This document shows, piece after piece, positions 11,131-23,592 of a stretch of 64,000 nucleotides of DNA; position 1 is the stretch's first letter; each line of letters begins with the position of its first letter. The notes under the pieces were generated by a model. The model ran no database searches. It was not told where the DNA came from and worked only from the letters and a program-made list of their open reading frames with translations. The stretch is from Rhyacophila brunnea (Eukaryota > Arthropoda > Insecta > Trichoptera > Rhyacophilidae): the NCBI GenBank assembly GCA_022495005.1, contig JAGYXB010000275.1:62001-126000 (forward strand). The letters are read 5' to 3'. The translations under genes were made by a program, and so were the position numbers.

Positions 11131-14100
11131 ATGTCTACTATTTTTAATCATAAGTCAATGGTTTCAATGCAGATATATAATTTATAATATACAGTTTTAT
11201 GTAAAGACGTAAAGTTAATATAAGGCAAGTAAAAAAAATAAAAACTCATTGTGTGTATTTTATTTAGCAATTTCCAGCATATTTACCGTTTGGGTCAACG
11301 TGAAATTTATTAGTCAATTAATTAGATTGGTACATAAAAGCTCTTTAATTAATATTTACCGTCGTATTCCATAATAATGGGACTTTTTTCCCTTCTAGTC
11401 TTTTTAAAGCTAAAAATAATTAAATCGTATGAAATTCCACAAAAAGGGACATTACTGTTTGATGACAGACACTTCCGCAACGATAAAATTTGAATTACAA
11501 AGGACCACAAGCCTTTGATTAAATGAATAAAAAATGGCGACTTCAATCGGAAAACAAATAGCACACTTCGTGATTCAAATTGACAAGTGAAACTTGTTTT
11601 ATTAATCAATTTTTTTTTCAGTTATTGCAAACCAAAAATTTATGTTGCTTTCATGTATCATGATAATACGATCACTAAAATGTATACCTGAGAACTATTG
11701 TATTGTATATAAAAAGTGTCACTTTCAGGAAAACGCAATTTAACATTCTTCAACCACTTGATGTCTACAAGCGTTCAAAGTTTTATTATGATTATACCGT
11801 CAATTGACTTTAAAAGATATGATACTTTGGGTATAAAATCTGCACCTACTCAACTATTTTTTTTGCAAAATATTACATGTGACACACTGACTCTGAGATA
11901 CAGAAATATATTCAGCAATTCGAATATCGTATTAATTAAAACATTCCCAATTGGTTATTGGTTAATCTTATCTAATTGATACCAAGTGAACATACAAATA
12001 ATGCAAAGTGGGTTGGCTTTTAGGCGAGACTGAAAAAAAGCCTTTATTTTTGAGTGTGGAGAAATATAGAATACAATTAAACACGACGTGTTAAATAATA
12101 TGCTGCTTTCAATAGTCACATCTATTTCACAATATGCATTACAATTTGTCGCGTAAGTGAAAGGTGCAATAATTAACGTTGGTAATATTTGAGGAAACTG
12201 TGCTTTTTGAATTATATGTCCTGATCCATGGGAACTGGCTTTTACGTTATTTTATATATTATGTTCTGTGGTACCAATAATAAACTATACGCAGTATAAG
12301 TTTCATCAATATTTTTGAAGTACTTTTTGAGTTATACCGGACAGACAGACATTATTATATTCAGTACTTATAGATAGCTGTGTCAATATATAAGTCAATC
12401 TTCTTTAAAAAGTACATATCACCCTGGTGATCTGTAAAGCAAATAATCGATGTACACAATATTGTTTGAATGGGATATTGGCGTGCAGGTGTTTTGTTTC
12501 AACAAGATCGCTACTGTCATCTCGACAAGCAAACAAAAAGTTCATAGTTGATTGCAAAAACCAACCGCAAAGCAGTAAAATAATATTTGATTACATTTCG
12601 GAGGCTTTTTATTTCTTGGCTTTTATGGAAAGATCATCATTAAGTCATAAAGCAAATCTCGCATAAAATTCTTGATCTATGGCGACTGGTTTCATATGTT
12701 TATTTATCATTCTGTTTTGAATCAATATTCAATTACCTTTTCTTGGTTAATTGTTGCAAGTGCATCGTTTAATTATAAATTTATACCCTAGATATGAAAT
12801 TCTATTAAATTGGTACAAAAAATATTGTGTAAAAAAAGTTCCATTGTATACTATATAAATATAACTTATATACACAACACTACATATTATTATTGTCTTC
12901 GTAGCAAATTGAAAGTTTGGAAAGAGCTTTTAAATATCTGCCAGTCTACATTTACAAACATATAAACTTTTCATTTATTTACTTTTCACTTCCGTGTCCC
13001 GCTTCCAATACATACCCGTATGTAGTCAATAAAGGAGGCGTCGCGACGAATGCAAACAGCGCCGCGGCGTCTAAAATGTGTCGACGCTGGAAATAGTTAC
13101 GTCGACTACCTAGACTTTTCCTACATGCAAAGTGCACGGTAGTTGCAACTTGTATCGAATAGTCGTGGAATATTTTAGTTCTTTCGGACGATATTTTTAG
13201 AGCGCTTTTCAAATATATACTACGCAAATTGCGTATTTGAACACGACATATCGATAAGCGTCCGTAGAAAACACATAAGAGCGGTATTATTGATATTATA
13301 CTAATAAATAATTTAAGTATTTTGTTTCTATGAATTCAGAACTACAATATCTAATGGAAGTCATGTGGAAAACTGTATGTGTATAGATATTGCATGATAA
13401 AATTATGTTCTTTATAAAAATCATAAAAAAAATATTTTAAAAGTCCTGTTAATTCCAATTGCTATTTCGAATTTAATTTCTGTATTGTCACAATATTAAA
13501 GTTTGGTTTTATATTTTTTTTAAATAAATATGGAGAACGTTGAAACAATTAATTATCCAAAAATATTTTCACTACTAAAATAAAACTTGATAAAATAAAT
13601 TTTAATAATATTTTAATTTCAAAGAATTCATAATTTATAGTGTTTCTTTAAAATCGTTAGTTTAATGTTTTAAGTAAAATACTATAAATTTTTTAAAATT
13701 GCAAGCTTCGAATTTTGTCACTAGGTGCTTCTGACAGGCGGAGTTTTTGCCTTAAGTATACAATTACCATTGTAGTTGACTTGGTCCCGGCCGCACAAAA
13801 AAATCGTCTCGACTGTGATACGGTCATTAATCAAACCGGCCGACAATGTCGCAACCATCTTCTACGTATACAAGTGTGACCATGTCAGCATGATATCACG
13901 CGGCTAACCGAAACGAATGACTAACCGTAAAAAGAAGCATTTTTAATTCTACCTGCACCAAACGTCGAGTGAAATTTGATACATGCGACAAGCAGATGTT
14001 TTTTTCTAAAAAAATGTTTCACCGACGCGACGCTATGTTTGGCAATATATATTATTAAATTACATGTGTTTTTTTAAATGACAACAAAATTAAATCGACA

Positions 14101-15094
14101 AACTCGACGTGTTTCAGATCATATTATTATGTGTTTGTATGCCCAACCTGAGAAAACCTTAATATTTTACTACTTATACATTATAGAATTTTCTAGAACA
14201 AAAGATGGATCGATCAATATTCAAACTCACATCGTTTACTATCTAAGTAAGTGATATTATCTATCTTATTAGCTGTATTTTACAATAAAAATTATCTTAT
14301 ACTCTTTTAAATATTTTATATATTCATTCAATATTGAAATATAAGTATTTATATATTATATAATATGTTACATTCTATTCACACTCATTTAACTATTTAT
14401 GTATCAATATTTCAAGCCAATATCACTCGATATATTTTTATAGGTGATAGGAAAAACATCAAAATGAAGACGTCATCATCTTGTAATAAATTTGAAAGTA
14501 AAAAAAATGTTATTATATATATGTATACATATTGTAGTGTATGTGGCTGGTTTGACGCCCCCGCAGGATTCTTTCTAAATATTTTAAGCCTGCAATGTCA
14601 CTCGCCGGATGACCTCAAGGATTAACGTCACATCATTTCGCCCTGTATCTGGCCTTAACGATGGAAAGAAATAAGGGACGACCCTTACGACAGTTTACGA
14701 TTTATGCGGTAACTATTTTATAACTAGGATACTTAATACCACGAAAAGTCGAGTTAATATAAAATTAATAGGCGGAAATTGAAGGCAGCCTCATCTCGCA
14801 CAGTTAATTGAAAATAAACTATGTACCTTTTATTTAGATAACCAACTTATAAACTATATATAACTTTAATTAGGTTTATTCGTAAAAAATATTAGGTACA
14901 TTAAAACAAATACAAAATTTTATATAAATTTTAATGGTTAAAACCTATTTTTTCTCCTCAAATAATAATATGTAGTATGTAAAGAATATTATTTTATTGA
15001 AGTGGATGAAACTATTCCTGATTTAAAAGGTATTGGTTTATATATTCCTAACGATTAATACCAATAATATTTTAACAAAGCATACTGAATATTG
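11131..15094. other. AT-rich intergenic-like sequence
   Basis: Several ORFs of 78-87 codons occur here, none with recognisable protein features. Two CpG-richer islands stand out, 12990-13140 ('gcgtcgcgacg', 'gcgccgcggcgtc') and 13780-13920, plus a moderate one at 14540-14700. They could be regulatory or exonic remnants, but nothing confirms this. Confidence 0.3.
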
Positions 15095-15593
15095 GGTTAC
15101 ATGTAAATTATACGTAAAACATTTCACCGTGGCATAGTTTTTTTCTTTATTAAACACCACAACAGGTCGTGAAGCCCAATAACAGTGGTAAAACTCCCAG
15201 CCTTGAAGAATTTATAATATTAAATAAGTTCGCCATAAGCTTTATTATAGGAAAGAGCTGACCATATACTATACGGTCTCCAATTTTATTAGATTCAATA
15301 TGAACATTAATTCAATTTTCATAGATGGAATTTGGCAAAATTCATGAATTCAAAAATAAACACCTAACCTAACAAATAATCCAGTATATGCGCTATTTTC
15401 AAAAATTATTTGCAGCTGGCTCCCTGTTAAGTGTAAACTGACAAGATCCGTGTTTTATTGAGATATGAATTTAATGTCAGTACAATACGACCCAAAGAGA
15501 TCGGACGGTCTTTAATATACGGCCATATATTTCCGATACAGCATTTTACGGTGAAGTGTGATACGGAAAACTGCATACGTACAAGTTTCCGGA
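15095..15593. mobile_element. PAL-A foldback MITE, copy 2, carrying an insertion
   Basis: It has the same order as 1153-1560, including the central CCTAACCTAAC and the 'gaccgtatactatacggtc' type palindrome. It differs by a block of about 92 bp (15138-15229) that splits the conserved 'cgtggca.ag' from 'ttcgcc'. Confidence 0.8.
15138..15229 (-). mobile_element. Retroposed fragment with poly(A), inserted in PAL-A
   Basis: This block is absent from PAL-A copy 1. On the minus strand it ends TTTAATAAAG followed by A7, i.e. a polyadenylation signal and an A tail. One minus frame reads FKAGSFTTVIGLHDLLWCL, protein-like, perhaps the last residues of a LINE or a host mRNA. No clear target duplication was found. 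Confidence 0.5.
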
Positions 15594-17870
15594 CGCGTGA
15601 ATATTGTGGTTATATCAAAGTGTAGTTTTAGAACAGCCAGTTTTTGTATGCAATCTAGAAGATACACGCAAAAAGGATTATGTGAATTGAAGATCCATTT
15701 GGATGCAATAATGAATCGCTACACTGGCCTTTGTCTCCGTAAGACCTTAATAAATAGACTCAGGTCTAAAATCAGAATGAAAAAACGAAGCTAACCTGTT
15801 TATTTATGATGTATAAATATATATAAAAACGAAACAAAATGATTCTAATAAAATAAATTTGACTGCAACTTATCCGGTGTATCATTTCCGGGTATTTAAA
15901 ATAATAATTTTTTTACATTTATCACTGTAAAAATAAATTATCTACAATATTATTTTGTTGAAAAGTTTAATCATGGTATCTTTTGAACTACGGCATGTGG
16001 CGTCATCGTCTGCTACGATTACAATTGGATTAGATTGCGAGTTGTATTTTTGTCCTCTCATACTGTGGGTGAAGGACTATTGTTTTAGGGTTTTTGATAC
16101 TACGTAAAACATGTATATAGGTCCTTTCCCATTCGTTTGAGGACATCAAAATCTATCACGCGCAAAGTCTTTACAGTAACATCTCAAAATTCCCTCAATA
16201 TCTTTAAATAAATTGACACATCTAAATAAATTAAATAATATCAAAACTTCAGAAAGAACATAGTATTATTATGTAGATAATCATACCAAATTAAGTTGAT
16301 TAAAGATAAATCAAGATATATTTGTAATATATAACTGTCTCAATTAAACCATCGAAAAGACTCCTTCTTTGTGGCGTTTCTTTATACATCGCACCAGTGT
16401 CCACTTAACATAATTCTATGAGGTTGCGATATTTTTATTCTATTCTACAACACAAATACATCATTAGCGAGGGCTACCATAATATTATTATGTTAACAGT
16501 TTTCGGCTCCTGCGATAGGATGAAGAGTAGGTATTATAAATGAAAGCTTTTATTTGACAACTCAAAGAAAAATTTCCGAATTATTATGCGACATTGATAC
16601 CTATATATTTTTCTGTTATTATAATTAAAGTTATAATATGTTAATATAATCCATACATAAATCATGCGATAAATATAGGAAATTTGATTTAGTTTGACTT
16701 ACATAGTAATTATTGTCATAAATATTTATCTCACTGCAAATTATTTATAAAAAAATATTCCAATCATATAAAATATGTGAGTATTAACTGTAATTTGAAA
16801 CGTCATATTCAGCAGGTTTTTAGCTGAGTCTTATAAGGCCAAAAATATGACTGTTTGTCACCAAATTATATTGTATGGGTTTAGAGACGTTTGGGCCCTG
16901 AGACATTATGTTTTGAAAACGGTGGTCAAGATCGGTCGTCGCTTGATTGATATAACAGGTGAGTGCTGTTCAACTGAGTACCTGAGATAGCGAATAATCA
17001 TAAAAGAGGTAATGCAGTCGCTGTGATGGGTACTCTTGACGTATCCGTAGGACTGGAAGAGATATCTTATATACCGACTAGAATAAACCTAGGATATCAT
17101 TTTTTTATAAATATTTGTTTATTTACTATATATACTTATATTATTTAATAACACATCTTTTCTCACTGTCTTATATTTATTATTATACTGTATCTATAAA
17201 TTAATTCCCAGTGTAATTCTCTGGGCAATTTATGATTTTAATAAATTTAACCATATTGTATTTTGGATAAACATTCATTATATTTAAATAATTAGGTGTA
17301 ATAATACGATAAGTCATGGGATGTTTTCAAAAGATCAAAAATTTCATATTATTGTTGAATTGTAAACACATGGATAAAAAAATGGAATCCCGACGTGTTG
17401 TAAGTATTAAGTAGTATTATGTAAGTAGTAACTTATACTTTTAGATATAGCCGATGTACTGTAGTTTTCTGGTTTTGATAATACGCAAAACTTCTTTGTT
17501 CTTTCCCATTCATTTGAGGATATTGACATAATATGTAATTTCGAGGAATTTTGGAGATGCTACTTCCGATGCTGAATAATAAGTTTCATAACTTTCAACA
17601 CAAAATACATGCGTAGGTTTGTAAACGTTTCAAAAAATGAATGCATATGAACATAATATTTTATATGTGTATTCAAACGTACTATTTTTGTGTTACAATA
17701 CTTGTGGAAAAATGACTCCTACGCTTTATCCGACATTAATCGTTTAAATCCATGCGAGGAAGGACCGATGTCATGCATTTCTTCATTTATTGTGGGAAAA
17801 TAGGATTACATGTATGACTGTGTGGGCGGTTTACGTTACTCCTTTATTTGATATTTGATAAATAAAATGT

Positions 17871-17873
<3 letters not shown>
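15594..17873. other. AT-rich sequence with one dispersed repeat pair
   Basis: 'tttgata.tac.taaaac' followed by 'tcctttcccattcgtttgag' at about 16092-16142 recurs at about 17473-17520 in the same orientation. The ORF at 15558-15794 straddles the MITE end and is not supported. Confidence 0.35.

Positions 17874-17916
<43 letters not shown>
17874..17916. repeat. (AT)n microsatellite
   Basis: A perfect AT dinucleotide run of about 42 bp, the longest uninterrupted one in the window. Shorter TA runs lie at 23798-23815, 37789-37813 and 63184-63207. Confidence 0.95.
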
Positions 17917-17919
<3 letters not shown>

Positions 17920-17945
17920 ACGCCGAATGTGTGACATTGCGTATT

Positions 17946-17981
17946 ACATGAAATCGGCAAAAGTTTGCCTATTTCATGAAA
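17946..17981. repeat. Small hairpin
   Basis: 'catgaaatcggcaaa' and 'tttgcctatttcatg' form an imperfect inverted repeat. Related 'gaattaggcaaaa' and 'gaattcggca' strings follow within 100 bp, suggesting a small decayed palindromic element up to about 18075. Confidence 0.4.
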
Positions 17982-18107
17982 AATGCAAGCCCGTTTCCAT
18001 ATCCATGAATTAGGCAAAATATGAGTGCTTGAATTCGGCAGTAATTTTTCTGCCTAGTTTATGCATTGGTCAAAATAGATGGTGACGCCCCGGTGGTGTA
18101 CATATAC

Positions 18108-18610
18108 ATGTAGAGGTAAGCTGTTAAGATTCGACATAAATAGTGCACATTAAACTTTAGTCACATTTATCTATTTTCATTGAACAAATACAATTTGTAA
18201 ATAATTCTGGTTAGTTTTTAAAACTCAATTACACCCTCCCTAAACCAAACCATAATAGTTTGGGTATGCTATGAGCGATCCTACAAAAATAGTTCATAAT
18301 TTTGCAGTCATATTACTTATTTGTTTTCATTGAATTAAGAATACATATTACGATGGCGTTGGTTTTTTTTTCTTAGATTCATTAAACCTTGCTTAACCAA
18401 ACCATAATCGATAAAAAATATTCTTTTACCAATAAAATATTTATTTTGTTGACTATTGTTTATTATGGCTTGCATTAGCAGGGTTTAATTGAATTTTAAA
18501 AACTAACGAACACTATCTACACTTATCGTAATATTCATTGAATGATAACAAACGGTTCCCTGACAAAACTTAGTGTATTACTATTTATCCCGGGTTTTAA
18601 TAGTCAACCT
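18108..18610. mobile_element. SAT-MITE palindromic element, copy 1
   Basis: The left end 'gaggtaagctgttaagattc', then 'cataaatagtgcacattaaa', 'ttttcattgaac', 'ggttagtttttaaaactcaa' and 'aaccaaaccataat'. The right half repeats these inverted: 'attatggcttgcattagcag', 'ggtttaattgaattttaaaa', 'acacta', 'acaaaacttagtg' and 'tttaatagtcaacctc'. The two ends are the same sequence as the core of the satellite arrays at 44.3-47.9 and 56.2-62.4 kb. It is non-coding. Confidence 0.75.
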
Positions 18611-18811
18611 CTATCCTTTGCCATTGAATTTTGTCATATATAATATCACGTATTTAGATACGAGATCAATACGACGTTCTTATCTCCACCCTTCGCCACT
18701 GACATGTAGAATTTTCCAAAGAAATTTTCCGGGATGAAGTGCATTCATATGCGTAAATTTGTTCTTAAACATAGACTGTAAAATCAAGATATAGATATTA
18801 GCCATAATGAG

Positions 18812-19259
18812 TAAAGCGTCAATTACATTGAGCTTTTTTACGAGCTGCTTATTGGCGAATTTAAAAACGGGCGGTTCAGCTACTGCGATTTCATGATTAC
18901 ACACAAAACTTTTCATTCGCTGATAAGCCACAAGCCAGCGAGCGATTTTGACGGAACGTAGTTCGTTTTTTTACCGGGAGGTCGCTACGCTCCATAACAA
19001 TGTTTCCATTAAACGTCAAAAATGTAAATTTCAAAATGAGTAGTTCGTTTTTCCACCACCATCGCTCTACTGCGCAGACGCAGTAAGCCCACACGCCGGC
19101 GTGTAGTGTGAAAAGTTGACCGGCTTTCAACTTTTCTAGGTGGAGTGTTTACAACCTGCTTATTAGCTTATTCGATGATTACACTGGGCGAATTTACAGG
19201 CAGATTATAAATTTGCCAATAATCAGCTCATAAAAAAGCTCAATGTAATTGACGCTTTA
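18812..19259. mobile_element. TIR-B DNA element, complete copy
   Basis: The two ends are a 36-bp inverted repeat with a single mismatch, beginning TAAAGCGTCAATTACA and ending TGTAATTGACGCTTTA. The terminal TA on each side would fit a TA target duplication of the Tc1/mariner kind, but the two bases are also part of the repeat, so this is undecided. It has no transposase, so it is non-autonomous. It contains the palindromic strings 'ctgcgcagacgcag' and 'cacgccggcgtg'. Minus-strand ORFs of 77 and 83 codons are element sequence. Confidence 0.9.
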
Positions 19260-19383
19260 GAATTGAAAAAATAAATAAATTTATAAAGGAATGAGCAAAA
19301 GAGTTGGACAAGATTAAATTATTATTTTTTGACATCATTACCGTACGGTTGGCGACCTACTTTACCAAATATAAAAACAGCAA

Positions 19384-19705
19384 TAGCGAAGGGTGAAGTT
19401 AGGCTATTAAGATCTGCCATAAATAGTGCATATTAAACTTTGTTAGTCATACGTATTTGCTTTTATTGAACCAATATTAAAAGTTATGTATGATTTAATT
19501 GCATAATTTTAGATATTTTGCAGATAGACGAGTATTTTTTATTATGGCTTGGTTTCGCAGGTTTTAATTAAATTTTGAAAACTAACCAACACTGTCTCTA
19601 AATTTTAGTCTTATTACAATGGAAAAAAAATGTATGAATGACAAAGTTTAGCGTGCATTATTTATGGCTGATCTTAACAGCCTTCCTCCACCCTTTACCA
19701 CTGCC
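19384..19705. mobile_element. SAT-MITE palindromic element, copy 2
   Basis: About 320 bp. The left end is 'agcgaagggtgaagttaggc', then 'cataaatagtgcatattaaa' and 'gttagtcatacgtatttgc'. The right half is inverted: 'attatggcttggtttcgcag', 'gacaaagtttagcgtgcat', 'atttatggctgatcttaaca' and 'cttcctccaccctttaccac'. It is a shorter version of copy 1, lacking part of the centre. Confidence 0.8.
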
Positions 19706-19710
19706 ATCCC

Positions 19711-22700
19711 AATGACATGACCCAAGATATGTTAAAAGATTTATAGTGCAACTAAAGTGACCAACTAAATCGATGCGACAACCAAGATTAGAGAAATAAC
19801 GTGCAAGACGGGAAAGACAGAGAGAGTTAAGAGAGCTGAGAGATTTCTGCTTTTATTTTACAACGAAATGTACTATAGACATCCAAAGAATGGAAATTAT
19901 CTTAGTAGACTATTAGATATATTTACATTTAGAAAGACAGCAAGCATTATTACTCTTTCTGTTGATAATAATTCAAAGTGTGGTGGATATATAAAGCATG
20001 TCTACGCCATGGTACTCGTAGCTTCAACCCGTAGACGTGACATCCGTAGCACGTAACCGGGCGTCAGTCTACGCAAGCAGTTTGCGAATGCTATCCACGA
20101 ATGCAGTCTTTGTGCAATTTTGTGAACTTGAGTAATTTATGTATTGTATATAACTATTTATACTTAGGAATAATATCAAGTTTGCTAAGATATACGGGCA
20201 TGATGAATATTTTAATAAAATTGATGTTGGTCCCAAAAGGCCTTATAGCAATAGTTATTCCTGAAGAATTTAAAATTTCCCAACTTCAAGTAAGCTGTTA
20301 TTTACTATCCATTATCAAAACTGGTAGTAATATACCACCTTATCCCATTATCATTCTTTAACAAGATGAAATGTATTTATGTATGCTGAGAACATTACAG
20401 ATTACAGTTTACAAATAAATACATAATTATTCATACGTACATCATCAAAATAATAATTATTGTTGGTATTTTCTTGGTCATTTATTGTAGTTTTATCATT
20501 TATAAATGTTTTTTTTATACAATGTAAGAATAGCATGACATTATCTTTTATAAATGATAAATATAATTATGGTAAAGAGTGTTCTGCAATGTTACCAGAT
20601 GAATCTTTTATAATTCAGTACAATATAATATGAAAATCAACGATAAAATACTTATCTCAACTAAAAACTAATCAAATCAGATAGAAATTATACATCACCT
20701 CAATACTACAAATAGATAACTTAATTTTCACTGTTTTTGGGATAATCTATTGAATATGATTCTACATTTCCTTCGCCACAAAATGATAAAACTATTTAAG
20801 TCAGAAGTTATTGGGAACTGTATTAATTTAGCGTTTGAAAATATTAGATGACTTTAAAACCATAAATGCATTAAATAAATAAAATAATATATCTACAATA
20901 TTTTTCATACAATTGAACATTATTTAATTGTTCCCAATTAGACAACCATAATTTTCTATTTTTACTTTAATAAATAATCAAGTAAAGCTTAAATTTCTTT
21001 TTCCCAACGATGACCAAATCAGAGTTATCTAGTTGTAGTATTGAGGTGTCGAATATCGATTTTTCTCAGCCATTATGGAATAAGGAGCTTAAATCTTTAG
21101 ATCATTAGAAATGACCCTTTGAATAGTCTAATTATTCATCATGCCGAATTTCATGCTTTTATACAAAAGTGCATTCAGTCATTAGTTATTACAAGTTAGA
21201 TTTTAATAATTATTCTCCGGTAATAGGCATTGTCATATTTTATCAATATACTAACATCGCATATATTTGTAGTCAATCTTTTACAAGTTTTAACTAGGAC
21301 GAAGATATGATTTTATTACTTATTAAATAAAAAAATATTTCCAAAAATAACCGTACTAAATAATGACAAATCTAACAATAAGTAAATCGATATTATAATA
21401 ACAAACCTATGATTAGTTAACCAATCGTCATGTTCAACGTACTGAAACATAAGTCTGTAATATTGTGTAGAAAAATTGATAGATATATAATAGAAAAAGC
21501 CACAACATTATTTTATATTGGTATTAAGAATTGCCATTCGGGTTCAAATAACCACGCGTTCTATCTCGACTTGCTATAATATTAATGCCTATTGAATTAA
21601 ATACAATGTTTGTATATTATAATATCAATTTAATAATTGAATAATAGATTCATTACAAAAATAAATACATAGTTATCTTAATAATACAGTAATATACAAC
21701 GATTTGAAACAGTATCAATAAATAAATATGATACACATAACAGTTAGTAATCGCAATGTGTTATTAATAGTTTTTGTAAAATTGATTATTGATCATGTCA
21801 ATATTGTTTATTCAAAAAATAATAAGTATATTTTTACTCTATTTTTAGACGACGAATAAAAAATATATACCGCTGAGCTAGGGGTTTATAAAAATGCTAT
21901 ATTAAACACTGCGACGTAAGTGTTGTAATAGTGTGGTATAAAATACATTTCCAATATCGTTGGTATGCAATATTATTGGCTGTATGACAAAACAAGAGAA
22001 AATTGGAAAATAGAAAATGTGGAAAAGTCAGTTAAGCAGCGTATTAGCCGTGGCCTGGGCCAATGTAGTCTGTATTGCATACTCGTATATAGTGAGTGTA
22101 GAATTTCTATATCGTAGTATTATTAAATTAATATTTTCATATACGTTATCAGCTATAATAACATTTTCTTATATGACGGTCGTTGTTTTGAAATACTTCT
22201 TCTCAGTGACTATAACATAACAGTAACACAAGAAAGAATTTCCAATTTGTTTTTACTGAAAGGTTTCGTAATAATAATATACGATTCTTTTGGAGTAACA
22301 ATTCTGGAAATGTTAGAAATATATCCTCTAGAAATGGTAATTAAATTAAATAAAATGTTGAGAGGTTAAGAATTATATTATTATTTCCATTGAAAACACG
22401 TTATTATTGTTTACGTTGTGCTATATTTCGATAATACGTAACACGATTTTAATGGTGCATAATTTCATATTATTTACGGGCACTTTTAATTGATTTTGCA
22501 AATAACGTGTTATTTGCATTTGATTAGCGATTAGCAAAAACACAAATTTGTGCGTCCCATAAGCATTGAGTCTATAGGATTGCTAATTTAGCTAAATGAT
22601 ATAATAATGGATTATTTTGTTATTCAACTAAATATCTAATTGAACATACATAACTTGATAAGACCTCTGATAACCAGTAGAAAAAATCATATTTGAAAAA

Positions 22701-22717
22701 AAGAATACTATGCTCGA
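19711..22717. other. AT-rich sequence, no gene recognised
   Basis: ORFs at 19868-20056, 20101-20361 and 22017-22220 are short, AT-biased and hydrophobic, and resemble no family I know. The stretch is comparatively free of repeats shared with the rest of the window and could be intronic or intergenic. Confidence 0.35.
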
Positions 22718-22855
22718 CGGGATCCCCTTTTTCTATTGAGTATCATAATATATGTGAGATTTTTTCAAGTTATATGTTCAATATATAGAATGTTACATTT
22801 TCGGAATCTTTTGAATTATTCTTTGAATAAAAGAAATGGTTTATTAAGAATATCT
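22718..22855 (+). mobile_element. SINE body fragment
   Basis: 'cgacgggatccccttttt', 'tctattgagtatcataatat' and 'tatgttcaatatatagaatg' followed by 'ttctttgaataaaagaaa' parallel the bodies at 2735 and 26030. The tRNA-like head is missing. Confidence 0.4.
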
Positions 22856-23325
22856 AATTGTTATGGTGCTATTTCTAAGTGTAAAAATAATTAAAAACAA
22901 TTACTTGATTATGAAAGATTTTCGTTCTTATTAGAAAATAATGAATTATGAATGAATGAATGATTTAAAAATGGCAGCAAATTATTCGTATTATTATCAG
23001 CATCTTATGTAATTAATATCAATATATTTTAATATTCAGGGCCGATACAGATCATAGCCGATTTCATTGGATTAGAAGGAAATTACTTCCTTCTTTACAG
23101 TAGAGTTGTCAAACGGTCGACTAGCAATTTCCTTTTAGATACTTAGATAAAACTGACCATATAAATAAGTACCTAATATAATATAGTTCTTAATCCTTAT
23201 AAATAGGTATATGAATTTCTATCAATAATTGGCAGTTAACGATATTGAAACAAATGATTATAATACCAATCACAATGTCCATACATTTAATAATTAAAGT
23301 ATTTTTATAACTTAAACAAATATTA
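22856..23325. other. AT-rich spacer
   Basis: Nothing recognised apart from a small inverted repeat, 'aaggaaattacttcctt', at about 23078. Confidence 0.35.
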
Positions 23326-23592
23326 AAATTCTAATGAATTTAATTTTGTAACTATTATATTTGAGTCGTTTTTTGCAACCCGGGTTTTACCTTTCGGTAT
23401 CTTCGGGCACATGTGCACTCACCAATGGTAAATACACACTGACAACGAATATAGTTATTTCGAACTCATATAATAAATTTATACAATAAAGTAAGTCAAA
23501 ATTTTATCACAAAACGACTTAAATGGAATAGTACAAAACTTAAATATATTAGAATTTAAATTAAAATTCCATCAAGTACCCTCGGTCGACAG
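23326..23592 (-). mobile_element. Penelope-like terminal unit, inverted pair, with decayed hammerhead
   Basis: Both ends carry the same sequence inverted: 'attctaatgaatttaatttt' with 'tatttgagtcgtt' at the left, and 'aacgacttaaatggaatag' with 'aaatatattagaattt' at the right. The minus strand at 23373-23410 shows the hammerhead-like string but with core changes (CCGAAGA in place of CUGAAGA, and AAAAC in place of GAAAC). Stem II reads ACC-GAAA-GGT where other copies have GCC-GAAA-GGC, a change on both sides that keeps pairing. The outer segment 'ggtacttgatgga' also occurs (inverted) before the copy at 35219. Confidence 0.6.
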
